From positions 1 through 16,048 of the forward strand of contig NBMB01000070.1 in the NCBI GenBank assembly GCA_002084765.1: a stretch of 16,048 nt of DNA, in the 5' to 3' direction. A program made the translations under genes and the position numbers. This stretch comes from Candidatus Cloacimonetes bacterium 4572_55. GTDB taxonomy: Bacteria > 4572-55. Positions 1 through 8,720 of the stretch are shown piece after piece (the first letter of the stretch is position 1; each line of letters opens with the position of its first letter). The notes under the pieces were generated by a model that saw nothing but the letters and a program-made list of their open reading frames with translations, was not told where the DNA came from and did not search any database.

Positions 1-1420
1 TAATCTCATTGACCCGCATATTTTCAGCCAGAAGATAATCATACACCTTGACCAGAAACGCGCCGCTACCACAAGCGGGGTCAAGGACTTTGACCTTTTG
101 GAGTGCGCTCCGGTAGGTTTCATACGCCTTGAGAGCGCGTTTTTTGTATGTGACATCCTGAATATCTTCCTTGAGTCCGTGCGTTTCGAGAATCGCTTTT
201 TCTTTTTCTTCGAGATAGGAACCCAGAGCATTTTTCACGATGTAATCGACGATGTAATCCGGGGTGTAGAAAATGCCGTCTTTCTTGCGTTTGGACGTTT
301 TTTTATCTCCTTCTCCGTTCTTTTTTAGTCGTTCGATGTCGCTAATTGACTGCTCAAAAATATGCCCGAGAATATTGACGCTCAAATCTTCGGAGAAATC
401 ATATTTGCCCAAATCGACAAACTTTTTGCAGATACGATCATCAATTTTCAGTCGGTCAAGGTCTGGGTCTGCCTTGAATAATTCACCATTGTACCCGTCG
501 GGAATTCCGAGACGCTCGCTTCCCTGGTCAATCGCCCTGAAAAAATTTCTCATGGTATCCCAGACCGGAAAAAACGCTCGCTCGCCATAATCGACCACTT
601 CTTGTAATTTATTTTCCGGTAAAAGGTCTAAATCTTCGCAAAAACAGACAAAGACGATACGATCAATGATTTTCTGGGCATTCGATATTGCGGCATGACG
701 CTCAACTTCATTATTTTTCAGAATATTTTCGATAAGCTCGGAACGGAGTCTTTTGTATTCCCGATAAAAATCTTTTGTGATTGCTTCCTGCTCAATACGA
801 ATATCAGAAAGCAGCCGCTCGGTATCTGATTTCCCGCTCGCCCGGATGAAATTCTTTGCATTCAGGAGAAAATGAAATTTCCGAAACTCAAAATAATTGT
901 TGGTCGGGTCAGAAAGTGTTTTTAGGGTGAAACTTTCATAATCAAGCTGGTTGTCTTTCAGGAGCCGGATTTCAAAGAAATTGGTCGCAATGACAAAAGA
1001 GCATTCTTTGTATTGGGGTTTATATTTAAACGCTTGCTGTATCGGGCTTAGATTTCCCTCTCTCCGCTGTGATTTGTCCAGGGGCGTTTTTGCGTTCTTA
1101 ATTTCCACCACAGCAATGACGCGGCGACTTCCCTGATCAAAATAGCCTAAAATAGCGTCGGGTTTTTGCGCTGTCGCCTCAGCGCATGCTTTTGGATCTA
1201 TGGTATAGGGTCTGTTTGGAAAGCTCTCATAGCCTAATATCTCAACAAAAAAATGTTGGTTAAAGGCTTGCTCACATTGACTTTCTGTCTTTTTTTTGAG
1301 CGCGCCGGATTTATAGGACGCATACCATTCTTTGACGCGCTCGATTTTATCGTCAAAAGATGGTATATGATAGCTTTGTAATTTTTTCTCGATAGTTTTA
1401 TTCTTAAACAGAGACGCCAT
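1..1420 (-). CDS. Fused restriction-modification enzyme (type IIG-like), N-terminal part, runs off window
   Basis: Reading the minus strand from the ATG at 1420 gives an uninterrupted frame of 473 residues that leaves the window at base 1, so the C-terminal half is missing. Residues about 45-150 look like a PD-(D/E)XK nuclease: PDAILGYF (D88) is followed by AVVEIKNAKTPLD (E106, K108). Residues 190-375 are a helical connector. Residues 382-399 contain GIFYTPDYIVDYIV, typical just before N6-adenine methyltransferase motif I. Motif I itself is DPACGSGAFL at 447-456, the SAM-binding loop. A nuclease and an adenine methyltransferase in one chain is the layout of Eco57I/MmeI-like type IIG/IIL enzymes, which cut and methylate DNA as one protein. 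The catalytic NPPY motif and the specificity domain would lie off-window, so a BREX PglX-like methylase is not fully excluded. A GGAG sits 8 bases before the start. It begins 34 bp after the transglutaminase gene on the same strand. No neighbouring defence gene is visible. Confidence 0.88.
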   Translation of the reverse strand, partial: MASLFKNKTIEKKLQSYHIPSFDDKIERVKEWYASYKSGALKKKTESQCEQAFNQHFFVEILGYESFPNRPYTIDPKACAEATAQKPDAILGYFDQGSRRVIAVVEIKNAKTPLDKSQRREGNLSPIQQAFKYKPQYKECSFVIATNFFEIRLLKDNQLDYESFTLKTLSDPTNNYFEFRKFHFLLNAKNFIRASGKSDTERLLSDIRIEQEAITKDFYREYKRLRSELIENILKNNEVERHAAISNAQKIIDRIVFVCFCEDLDLLPENKLQEVVDYGERAFFPVWDTMRNFFRAIDQGSERLGIPDGYNGELFKADPDLDRLKIDDRICKKFVDLGKYDFSEDLSVNILGHIFEQSISDIERLKKNGEGDKKTSKRKKDGIFYTPDYIVDYIVKNALGSYLEEKEKAILETHGLKEDIQDVTYKKRALKAYETYRSALQKVKVLDPACGSGAFLVKVYDYLLAENMRVNEI

Positions 1421-1454
1421 TACGATAACTCCATGAAATATATGATATAGTATA

Positions 1455-2969
1455 TTACTCAGAAACCGGCTCGCCATTTAATTCAAGGATTGTCAGATCC
1501 ACCTTGCCCAGGACGCTTCCCAGCTCGAATTGCTTGCTCAGATCGCCTTCCAGAAGTTTGATATGGGTCGCGTCCACTGCGTTTTGACCAAATGTGGGAT
1601 CCATTGTCAGCCATTCGCCGACGTAAACTTCGGGCCAAGCGTGATAATAAAATCCGCCATTAACATACGCCAGCCCCACACACATACGAGCAGGAATTCC
1701 GACCGAGCGTGCCAATGCAGTGAAAAGCGTGGTGTGTTCGTTGCAATCCCCTTCCATTGTAGTGAGGACTTCCACCGCGGAGGGAATAGAGAAGGTGAAC
1801 TGTTTTTTGATACTGGCAAATACCCAGGATTGCAGCTTGATCGCGGCTTGCAGAGCGTCGGTCTCTCCATCCAAAATATCCTCAGCTTGCTTGCAAATTT
1901 TTTCGTCTTGGGTCTGAATAAATGGGGTAGCCGCCAGCCAGAGCGTGTCCGTTTTATCATCAAGTTGGGATATCGGTAGGCTCAAGATCTGACCCAATTC
2001 CGGCTGTGTGATCTCAATAGTGATCGGGTCTTCGCTCAGGATCGTCTGATTCGCGGATGGCAACGAGAGGTTTCCGGGATCAATGCCTTCCAATTTCAGC
2101 TTACACTGCCGAAGTTCCCTGGGGGATTCGATAGGGTGTTTCGGCACAATCGAATAGATCGCGAGCAAGTCAACCGACTCGCCATCTGTATCTATGCCTC
2201 GGCGCGCGTCCTCCTCGCTGACCATCTGCATGTACATACCCATAGGCGTGACCTCTTTCAGGGTGCGACCGTCATAATCCATCCAGACCGTGCTTTCCAT
2301 ATTGCGATACGTGAGATTGATTTTCCGGGCGATATAGGGTTTTCCATCAAGATAGAGTCGATCCTCCTCTCCCACCTCTACCGTTACCGGATCGGACGAA
2401 ACGCTCATCGGGTCGAATACTTCCATCGAGTAGGTTTTACCGGTCTCCAAGCCGTGGCTCGCCAGATAGGGTTCCAAAGTGATCGGCAACTGAACGTTGT
2501 CCTTGATCGGATAAACCATCTCGTTTTCCCGACCCGAGGAGACAACAATCAAATGCAGTGCCTTATCTTTCACTTCTCCGGATATTTTTATTTGATGCAC
2601 CCCAGAAACGACGTTGGCTTCAAAAGAAAGTAGCTGGAAATCCGCGTCCGCCTTTGCTGTGCTCATAAGAGTGATCTTTTGTTTGACATGACCCACGCGC
2701 ATGTGGATGAAAACCCGCTGGAGAAAGCTGTACGTAACGACATTGGTCTGCTCATTCGTCATCTTAGCGATCGAGGTCATGGAATATCCGATTTTTTTCC
2801 CCAAGTGAATAGACATCCACTGGCGATCATGCGTCGATTTTGAAAAACGCTCCAGTTGGATCAATTGGCTCGCCTCTCCGGGTCGGGGCAGATGACGATA
2901 TACCAAAAGGCTCATCATAGTCAGCCAGAAAAGAATGATAAAACCGCTGATTACTCTTTTTCGCGTCAT
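1455..2969 (-). CDS. Membrane-anchored transglutaminase-like (papain-fold) protein
   Basis: A 504-residue protein with one N-terminal membrane helix (about residues 7-24) after a basic MTRKR start, so most of it should lie outside the cytoplasmic membrane. Residues about 360-465 form a transglutaminase-like core with all three catalytic residues visible: Cys409 in EGDCNEHTTL, His443 in YYHAWPEV and Asp457 in MDPTFGQ. In bacteria this fold more often serves as a protease, peptidase or amidase than as a cross-linker, so the reaction is not known here. Residues 40-340 form a beta-rich region I do not recognise, without repeats. The start is well supported: GGAGG lies 8 bases before the ATG. It follows the glycoside hydrolase gene by 81 bp and precedes the restriction-modification gene by 34 bp, all on the minus strand. 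A functional link to the glycoside hydrolase is only an inference from position. Confidence 0.9.
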   Translation of the reverse strand: MTRKRVISGFIILFWLTMMSLLVYRHLPRPGEASQLIQLERFSKSTHDRQWMSIHLGKKIGYSMTSIAKMTNEQTNVVTYSFLQRVFIHMRVGHVKQKITLMSTAKADADFQLLSFEANVVSGVHQIKISGEVKDKALHLIVVSSGRENEMVYPIKDNVQLPITLEPYLASHGLETGKTYSMEVFDPMSVSSDPVTVEVGEEDRLYLDGKPYIARKINLTYRNMESTVWMDYDGRTLKEVTPMGMYMQMVSEEDARRGIDTDGESVDLLAIYSIVPKHPIESPRELRQCKLKLEGIDPGNLSLPSANQTILSEDPITIEITQPELGQILSLPISQLDDKTDTLWLAATPFIQTQDEKICKQAEDILDGETDALQAAIKLQSWVFASIKKQFTFSIPSAVEVLTTMEGDCNEHTTLFTALARSVGIPARMCVGLAYVNGGFYYHAWPEVYVGEWLTMDPTFGQNAVDATHIKLLEGDLSKQFELGSVLGKVDLTILELNGEPVSE

Positions 2970-3050
2970 TTGGAAATCCTCCAGAAAATCCTTAAAGTGA
3001 GATAAACATATCGTTTCGTAATCCGCGCAATTTACGGATCCGGCAGTCGA

Positions 3051-6000
3051 TTAATTGATTGATAAAATTGTTCCGGTCTTTGGTTCCAAAGCGAGCTGGA
3101 TTTTCCCGTCAGCGACTGGATACTCTCGGTCATGCAGAAGGTCTTTTATCAAGGTCATATCAGGATCAACGGGCAACTCAATGGTCTGTGCGCGATCCCC
3201 ATTATTCAAGATCACCCAAAAGGAATCTGTTCCGTGTGAGCGTTGATATCCGAAAATATCCCGAGCGTCGTCGATCAAAATCGGCTCAAACGTGCCGATA
3301 GAAAACGCTTTTGAGCTTTTCCGAATCGCGATCAAATTTTTGACAAATTCCCGCAGATTTACATCGGGTCGATCTCCATTCTCATACTTCAAGTCATCCC
3401 ACAGCATAGGCTTGCGGCAATCTGGATCGTCTGCGCCGTACATGCCCACCTCATCGCCGTAATATATCATAGGCGCGCCGACATACGTCATCTGGAAAAG
3501 ATAGAAGAGCTTGACCTTATCTCTGACTCCCGGATCGATCTGACATGGAGGGCGCGCGTCATATCCGTCCCCCGCGCGGTTATCCTTATCCAATTCCCTA
3601 TCTGGATTGATAAAGCTGGAAAGTAACCTGTCCATATCATGGCTGCCGGTCAGATTCTGCACACATTGCGTCACCTGGATGGGATAAAGAACGCGAAGAC
3701 GTTGCAACTCCGCCTCAAATTCAGACACGGATATACGATTCTTTTTGTCCCGAAAAAAACGCAACGAGGTCTGCAGCCAGGGATAATTCATCAGAGCCGT
3801 AAACCGGTTGCCTTGGACCCAGTCTGGCGACTCATCCCACAACTCGCCGGTCATGTACACATCTGATTTTGTCGCGTTCACCACCCGCCGCCACTCTTCC
3901 CAAAACTCCGGCTCCACCTCGTTCGGCGCGTCCAGTCGAAATCCATCTATGCCATCGTCAGTTTTCGGATTCCCGTCCGGATCGAGCCATCTCCTTGTGA
4001 CGTGAAATATATGCTCTCGCACTTTTGGATTATGGGTGTTCAAATTGGGCAGAGAGGAATAGTTCCACCAGCACTCATACTGGACATGTTCCTTGTTGTA
4101 CGCGAGCGAAGAGTCAGGATCATAGCCGCTCCAATCGGTAAAATGATACCAATCCGCATAAGGCGACTCGGGACCCTCCTGCACTGCGCGCTCAAACGCC
4201 CAAAATTCGTTTCCCGTGTGATTAAAAACGCCGTCAATGATGACCCTTATGCCCTTTTTATGAGCTTTATTGACAAATTTCAGAAACAATTTATCCGACT
4301 TTGTCCAGATCCACGTCGAGGGGTCCTGGTCGTCAAAAGACGCATTATTTTTCAGATATTCAAAATCCTTTATATCGCCGAAGTGGGGATCTATATGGTG
4401 ATAGGAAGCTGCGTCATATTTATGATTAGACTCTGAATATGTGACTGGATTAAACCATATCGCCGTGATTCCTAAATCCGTCAGATAGGATAATTTTTTG
4501 CTAACTCCTTTAAAATCACCACCATAATGCCGAAAATATCTGGCATGATCCCGGCTATTATCTGAAGCATTTTCCTTATATGCCAACTCCCAGGGCTGAA
4601 GCGTCTCCCAGTCCTCGACCCACTCACTTAGCGTAAAAGGGGTTTGCAGATAGGAATTAAACCACTCCGATCCCATCTCGTTCATAGTCGGATCATTTTT
4701 TTTCTGCCCATTACGAAATCGGTCGGGAAGGATCGCATACCAGACCGCGTGACGCGCCCATTCCGGCACGACAACGCGGACTTTCGGTGCCACGCTAAAA
4801 TAATGGGTCGAGTCCAAAAGATGCTCCCCAGCCGCGTTCCTTCCCCAAAATAAGACCGCTTTTCCGTCAATCAACTCGAAGCAATAGCGGATCAGGGAGT
4901 CGTCGGGCGCATAATGAAATAAGCCCCGGTAGTAGTCAAACCCGAGTCGGGCAGAGATTTTTTCTAAAGGGATGCTTTGCTTATTGGCTCCGGATCGATT
5001 CGAGGAAAAATAATGCAAATTGACCGAGGCGACGTCGTTGCTCAGGACTCGGATCGTCGCCTCTACGTCGCCCTGACCCATCACATTCGCGGTCACACGT
5101 ATGGCTCCGGTCTGGATATGAGCCGGTTCGGGAGTGCCATAAAGGTCGCCTGTTTCTCCGACAATAATCCCGGAATTATATGTCCCCTGTCCAGTGAGAT
5201 CGTCTGTGCGTAGCCCTGGGTCTGCGTTCATATCCTCAAGCCAAATATCCCCGTTGACCCGAATCTTGTACCGATATAATCCCTCGTCCAGTTGCACATA
5301 AGCCCGATAAACGCCGGAATTTGTCCGTTCCATAGGAGTTTTCTCGCCCTGCCAATCGTTCCAATCCCCGACAATATCGACCGTCCATATCTCTGGACTT
5401 TTTCGAGAATTGCTTTTCGGATCATAGCGAAATTCTACCATTTGCGCCTCGTTCGCCTCATATCTCAGCTTTTCCCGATCAAAAAGAATGCGATAGAAAT
5501 GGCCATTTCTCACAGGGAAAGTGATCGGATCGTTTTCCGGAGCCAGCTTTGCCGAGCCTTGCAATCCATCAGAAAATGACGTGTCGCCTGAATGAGAATC
5601 GCCATAAATTCTGTCCGTATCGTGATCTAGAACAAATTGCACCGAGACGTTTCCATCGCGATCCGCCTTATGAATCCACTCGTATTGACTCGGTCGATTT
5701 CCTCCATCGCGGATCGGCTTCATATTTCCGGCTCGACTGGCAGGATCCGATGAGGTGAAGTCGCTCAACAGTTGCACGCTCGGAAAGATGTGAACTGTAT
5801 GCGTCCGCTCCACCGGTCGAACGCTGTCCAACGCGTGCAGTCGGAATCGATACATCCCGGGTCTCGTAGCTTTCAGGGTGATCCGAGAACTCTGTATTGG
5901 CGTGACGGACTGATTTTCCAGATCCGACAGCAGATTCCTGGCTTCTTGATTCTCCGGTTGCCAGCGATACTCGATAAATGAAGATCTGGGAAGGGGCAGA

Positions 6001-6713
6001 CTTTTTTCTGCACTTAGGGTAAATGGTAAGTTTATATCCCAACTATCGGGACCGGAAACTGCGGCAATTGATTCGATTGGCATCGTTTTTTTTATCCCTA
6101 ACTTCCGGCTGTCCGAGTCGAAACAAAAGGTGTAGGCAGAGGCTTTGGAAACACGCAGGATCAGCCTCTCTCTCCGTTCATAAGAAAAAACGCGGAGCGA
6201 TCGGTCAATCCGTCCACCAAAAATAAGGTTCCGATTTTTATTTAACGCCAGGGTGAATCGATAAGAACCCGGCGCGAGATGCGTCGTTTTTATCCATTTA
6301 GAGTCCCCGACTTTTTGCATGAGATTCTCTGGGTCTTGCACGCTCGGATTCGTTAGGTCGCCAATTAAAGAGATGGTCTTGATTTCCGGAAGGGGTTTTT
6401 CCACATAAAGAACCGAATTAAATCCACCGTATCCGTCCGGCTCACGATTTGGGTTAAGCGGATCGGGAATCCAGACGGTGTCGACTATGAATTTGTATAA
6501 ATAGCGACCCGGGCTTAGATTCAACAAGATCGATAGGCTGTCCGATTCGCCAGAAAACATGGGACGCGAGGAGCTGTTCCATCCGTTAAAATTGCCGGTT
6601 ACAAAAACCGTTTCCGCTTCTGAATTGCGGTAGATCAATTGCACTGGGACAGCGAAAACGATCTCAGAGCCATATAAAAATAAAAAACAGATCAAAATTG
6701 AGAGATATTTCAC
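3051..6713 (-). CDS. Secreted multidomain GH13 glycoside hydrolase (alpha-amylase / neopullulanase type)
   Basis: A 1220-residue protein with a signal peptide (residues 1-21, cleavage likely after VFA). The start is GTG, with AAGGA six bases upstream. Domains in order: a CBM48/AMPK-type glycogen-binding domain (about 22-106, VTGNFNGW); a small beta domain (111-208); a PKD/Ig-like domain (about 217-312); another small beta domain (about 341-422); a second CBM48-like domain (about 440-520, IVGDWNDW); an N-terminal domain like that of cyclomaltodextrinases (about 535-645); then the GH13 barrel (about 650-1130) and a C-terminal beta domain. The four GH13 regions are intact: DGVFNH (827-832), GFRLDA with nucleophile D928, GELWDE with acid/base E957, and SHDMD with H1025 and D1026. 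It should cleave alpha-1,4 (possibly alpha-1,6) glucans in the periplasm or outside. GH13 enzymes of the neopullulanase/cyclodextrinase group are usually 580-650 residues and often cytoplasmic, so the secreted form with about 600 extra residues is notable. Exact specificity cannot be read off. Confidence 0.93.
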   Translation of the reverse strand: MKYLSILICFLFLYGSEIVFAVPVQLIYRNSEAETVFVTGNFNGWNSSSRPMFSGESDSLSILLNLSPGRYLYKFIVDTVWIPDPLNPNREPDGYGGFNSVLYVEKPLPEIKTISLIGDLTNPSVQDPENLMQKVGDSKWIKTTHLAPGSYRFTLALNKNRNLIFGGRIDRSLRVFSYERRERLILRVSKASAYTFCFDSDSRKLGIKKTMPIESIAAVSGPDSWDINLPFTLSAEKSLPLPRSSFIEYRWQPENQEARNLLSDLENQSVTPIQSSRITLKATRPGMYRFRLHALDSVRPVERTHTVHIFPSVQLLSDFTSSDPASRAGNMKPIRDGGNRPSQYEWIHKADRDGNVSVQFVLDHDTDRIYGDSHSGDTSFSDGLQGSAKLAPENDPITFPVRNGHFYRILFDREKLRYEANEAQMVEFRYDPKSNSRKSPEIWTVDIVGDWNDWQGEKTPMERTNSGVYRAYVQLDEGLYRYKIRVNGDIWLEDMNADPGLRTDDLTGQGTYNSGIIVGETGDLYGTPEPAHIQTGAIRVTANVMGQGDVEATIRVLSNDVASVNLHYFSSNRSGANKQSIPLEKISARLGFDYYRGLFHYAPDDSLIRYCFELIDGKAVLFWGRNAAGEHLLDSTHYFSVAPKVRVVVPEWARHAVWYAILPDRFRNGQKKNDPTMNEMGSEWFNSYLQTPFTLSEWVEDWETLQPWELAYKENASDNSRDHARYFRHYGGDFKGVSKKLSYLTDLGITAIWFNPVTYSESNHKYDAASYHHIDPHFGDIKDFEYLKNNASFDDQDPSTWIWTKSDKLFLKFVNKAHKKGIRVIIDGVFNHTGNEFWAFERAVQEGPESPYADWYHFTDWSGYDPDSSLAYNKEHVQYECWWNYSSLPNLNTHNPKVREHIFHVTRRWLDPDGNPKTDDGIDGFRLDAPNEVEPEFWEEWRRVVNATKSDVYMTGELWDESPDWVQGNRFTALMNYPWLQTSLRFFRDKKNRISVSEFEAELQRLRVLYPIQVTQCVQNLTGSHDMDRLLSSFINPDRELDKDNRAGDGYDARPPCQIDPGVRDKVKLFYLFQMTYVGAPMIYYGDEVGMYGADDPDCRKPMLWDDLKYENGDRPDVNLREFVKNLIAIRKSSKAFSIGTFEPILIDDARDIFGYQRSHGTDSFWVILNNGDRAQTIELPVDPDMTLIKDLLHDREYPVADGKIQLALEPKTGTILSIN

Positions 6714-6770
6714 ATATTTTCCTTACTTTTATTTCTCTTTTTTATACAAAAAAATCGAAACATTTTGATC

Positions 6771-6789
6771 CGGATTTGCGTTAAATCCG
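6771..6789. promoter_or_regulatory. Inverted repeat in the divergent amylase/uvrC promoter region
   Basis: CGGATTT, five bases, then AAATCCG: a perfect 7-bp inverted repeat in the middle of the 132-bp region between the divergent glycoside hydrolase and uvrC genes. No T-run follows on either strand, so it does not look like a terminator. Its position and symmetry suggest an operator for a dimeric regulator, which is inference. In the same region, ATATGTGAAAT occurs at 6801-6811 on the plus strand and again at 6717-6707 on the minus strand, where it overlaps the GTG start of the hydrolase gene. I could not identify convincing -35/-10 pairs in this AT-rich stretch. The best minus-strand -10 candidate is TATAAA near 6742-6747. 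Confidence 0.3.
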
Positions 6790-6845
6790 CGTGAGAAAAG
6801 ATATGTGAAATCGGATAAAATCAAAATAAAAAGTGAGAAAAGAGT

Positions 6846-8711
6846 GTGGAAACGATGAATAAAGCTCGAGAAAAAAGCGATCAAGCCCCTATTTTTCCCG
6901 ACGATTTGCTGCAAAAAGTTGCGATCCTGCCGATGGAGCCGGGGGTTTATCTCCATAAGGACAAAAAAGGCAAGGTGGTCTATGTGGGAAAAGCAAAGAA
7001 TTTACGCCATCGGGTGCGCTCCTATTTTCAGGTGGGCTATAGCCGAGATGAGAAGACGCAGGCGTTGGTAAACCGGATAACGAATTTTGATTATATCGTC
7101 ACAAAAAGCGAACAGGAATCGCTTATCCTGGAAATGAACCTGATCAAGCATTATCGCCCGCATTATAATATCCAGTTAAAAGACGACAAGAGCTTTCCTT
7201 ATATCAAAGTGACGCTGGACGAGGTCTATCCTCGTGTTTTTTCGACAAGAATAGTGGAAAAGGACGGTGCCAAATATTATGGTCCCTATACCAGTTCCAA
7301 GAGGTTGAGGGATATGTTGGTTACGATTAAAAAGCTGTTCCCGATCCGAAGTTGTAAGGAAAAGCTGCCATTTCCAGAGGAAAAACGCCCCTGTCTCGAC
7401 TATCATATCCGTAAATGTGAAGCGCCATGCAAGAAATATGTCACGGTCGAGGAGTATCGCGCGATGATCAAATCGGTCTGTCAGTTTATCGAGGGGAAAA
7501 ATGACTATGTGATCAAGAAGCTCAACGCGTTAATGCGTGCCGCCTCGGCGAATTTTTGTTTTGAGGAAGCCGCGTATATTCGGGATCGGATCAGAGCGAT
7601 TACGCAGACCATTGAACAACAGCGGATCGTTATAGCCGATCCTTTTGCCGATTGGGACGCGCTGGCTTATGCCACGGACGACGATGACGCGTGCATGGTC
7701 GTGATGGAGGTGCGCAATGGCCGAATTCTTGGACGATCCCACTATCTTTTCAAAGGGGTCAAACATGAGTCCCCTGAATTGATATTGGGGTTCGGTTTTC
7801 ATACCCATTATGCGCATGCAACGGTTCTTCCGGACGAGATATTTCTTCAAAACGAGCTGGAGGATCACGAGGATTTGAGCATCTGGATTTCGGAGAAAAA
7901 GAGGGGAAAACTCCGGATATCTATGCCGCAGCGAGGAGAAAAATTGAAATTGGTGAAGACGGCTCGGCGGAATGCAACGTTGCTGCTGGAGGAAGAGAAG
8001 CTGAAAAAAATGAAGATGAAGGAACGGGTGCCGGATATTTTGATGGAGCTGAAACGTCGGCTTTATCTGACTAAGGTTCCACGGACCATTGAAGGGTTTG
8101 ATAACTCCAATATTCAGGGCACTGATCCGGTCTCGGGCATGGTGGCGTTTCGCAACGGAAATCCCTATAAGTCAGGCTATCGCAAATTCAAGATCAAAAC
8201 TGTAGTGGGACCCGATGATTTCGCCAGTATGCGGGAGGCAGTGTCTCGGCGGTACCGACGATTGTTGTTGGAGGAGGAGGATATGCCCGACCTAATTTTG
8301 ATCGACGGAGGCAAGGGTCAACTTTCTGCGGCGATCGATGCGCTGGAATCCATTGGCGTCCATGATCAGGATATTATCGGTCTGGCAAAACGGTTGGAGG
8401 AAGTATTTCTGCCGGGTCGCTCCGAGTCGATAATGATCCCTAAGTCATCCTCAGCACTAAAGTTGTTACAGCGGGTTCGGGACGAGGCGCATCGTTTTTC
8501 GCTCACTTTTCACCAAAGTCTACGCGGCAAGCGATTGATTGAATCGGCTCTGGATAAGGTTCCTGGCATTGGGCCAACTAAAAAATTCGCTCTGTTAAAA
8601 ACGTTTAGATCTGTGGATAATATCCGGAAAGCCACACTGGAGGAAATCGCCGAGGTAAAAGGATTCAGCGTCAAGTCCGCTGAGAAACTGAAAGCCGCAC
8701 TGAATCAATAG
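6846..8711 (+). CDS. uvrC: UvrC, excinuclease ABC subunit C
   Basis: The nuclease of the UvrABC nucleotide excision repair complex. It is recruited by UvrB at a DNA lesion and cuts the damaged strand on both sides. All family parts are present over 621 residues, a normal length. The GIY-YIG nuclease is at about 30-110 (PGVYLH, VYVGKAKNLRHR). The cysteines C170, C183, C191 and C195 match the set reported to hold an iron-sulfur cluster in E. coli UvrC. The UVR/UvrB-binding motif is at about 223-255. The RNase H-like 5' nuclease is at about 410-560, with D419 in FDNSNIQG, D487 in LIDGGKGQL and H549 in RDEAHRF. A helix-hairpin-helix DNA-binding region covers about 565-621 (VPGIGPTKK). The start could be GTG at 6846 or ATG at 6855; neither has a strong ribosome-binding site. 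It is transcribed alone and ends 9 bp from the stop of the convergent membrane-protein gene. Confidence 0.97.
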   Translation: METMNKAREKSDQAPIFPDDLLQKVAILPMEPGVYLHKDKKGKVVYVGKAKNLRHRVRSYFQVGYSRDEKTQALVNRITNFDYIVTKSEQESLILEMNLIKHYRPHYNIQLKDDKSFPYIKVTLDEVYPRVFSTRIVEKDGAKYYGPYTSSKRLRDMLVTIKKLFPIRSCKEKLPFPEEKRPCLDYHIRKCEAPCKKYVTVEEYRAMIKSVCQFIEGKNDYVIKKLNALMRAASANFCFEEAAYIRDRIRAITQTIEQQRIVIADPFADWDALAYATDDDDACMVVMEVRNGRILGRSHYLFKGVKHESPELILGFGFHTHYAHATVLPDEIFLQNELEDHEDLSIWISEKKRGKLRISMPQRGEKLKLVKTARRNATLLLEEEKLKKMKMKERVPDILMELKRRLYLTKVPRTIEGFDNSNIQGTDPVSGMVAFRNGNPYKSGYRKFKIKTVVGPDDFASMREAVSRRYRRLLLEEEDMPDLILIDGGKGQLSAAIDALESIGVHDQDIIGLAKRLEEVFLPGRSESIMIPKSSSALKLLQRVRDEAHRFSLTFHQSLRGKRLIESALDKVPGIGPTKKFALLKTFRSVDNIRKATLEEIAEVKGFSVKSAEKLKAALNQ

Positions 8712-8720
8712 CAAAGAATT

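Noticed and set aside
98-1136. Several small plus-strand open frames in the first 1.1 kb
   Set aside because: They are antisense to the restriction-modification gene, whose minus-strand frame is continuous and carries recognisable nuclease and methyltransferase motifs.
1420-1432. GGAGTTATC before the restriction-modification gene resembles part of the 16-bp repeat at 12395 and 12554
   Set aside because: Only nine contiguous bases match, and they include the ribosome-binding site; best treated as coincidence.
2136-2633. A 165-codon plus-strand open frame
   Set aside because: Antisense shadow of the transglutaminase-like gene, with no own motifs or start signals.
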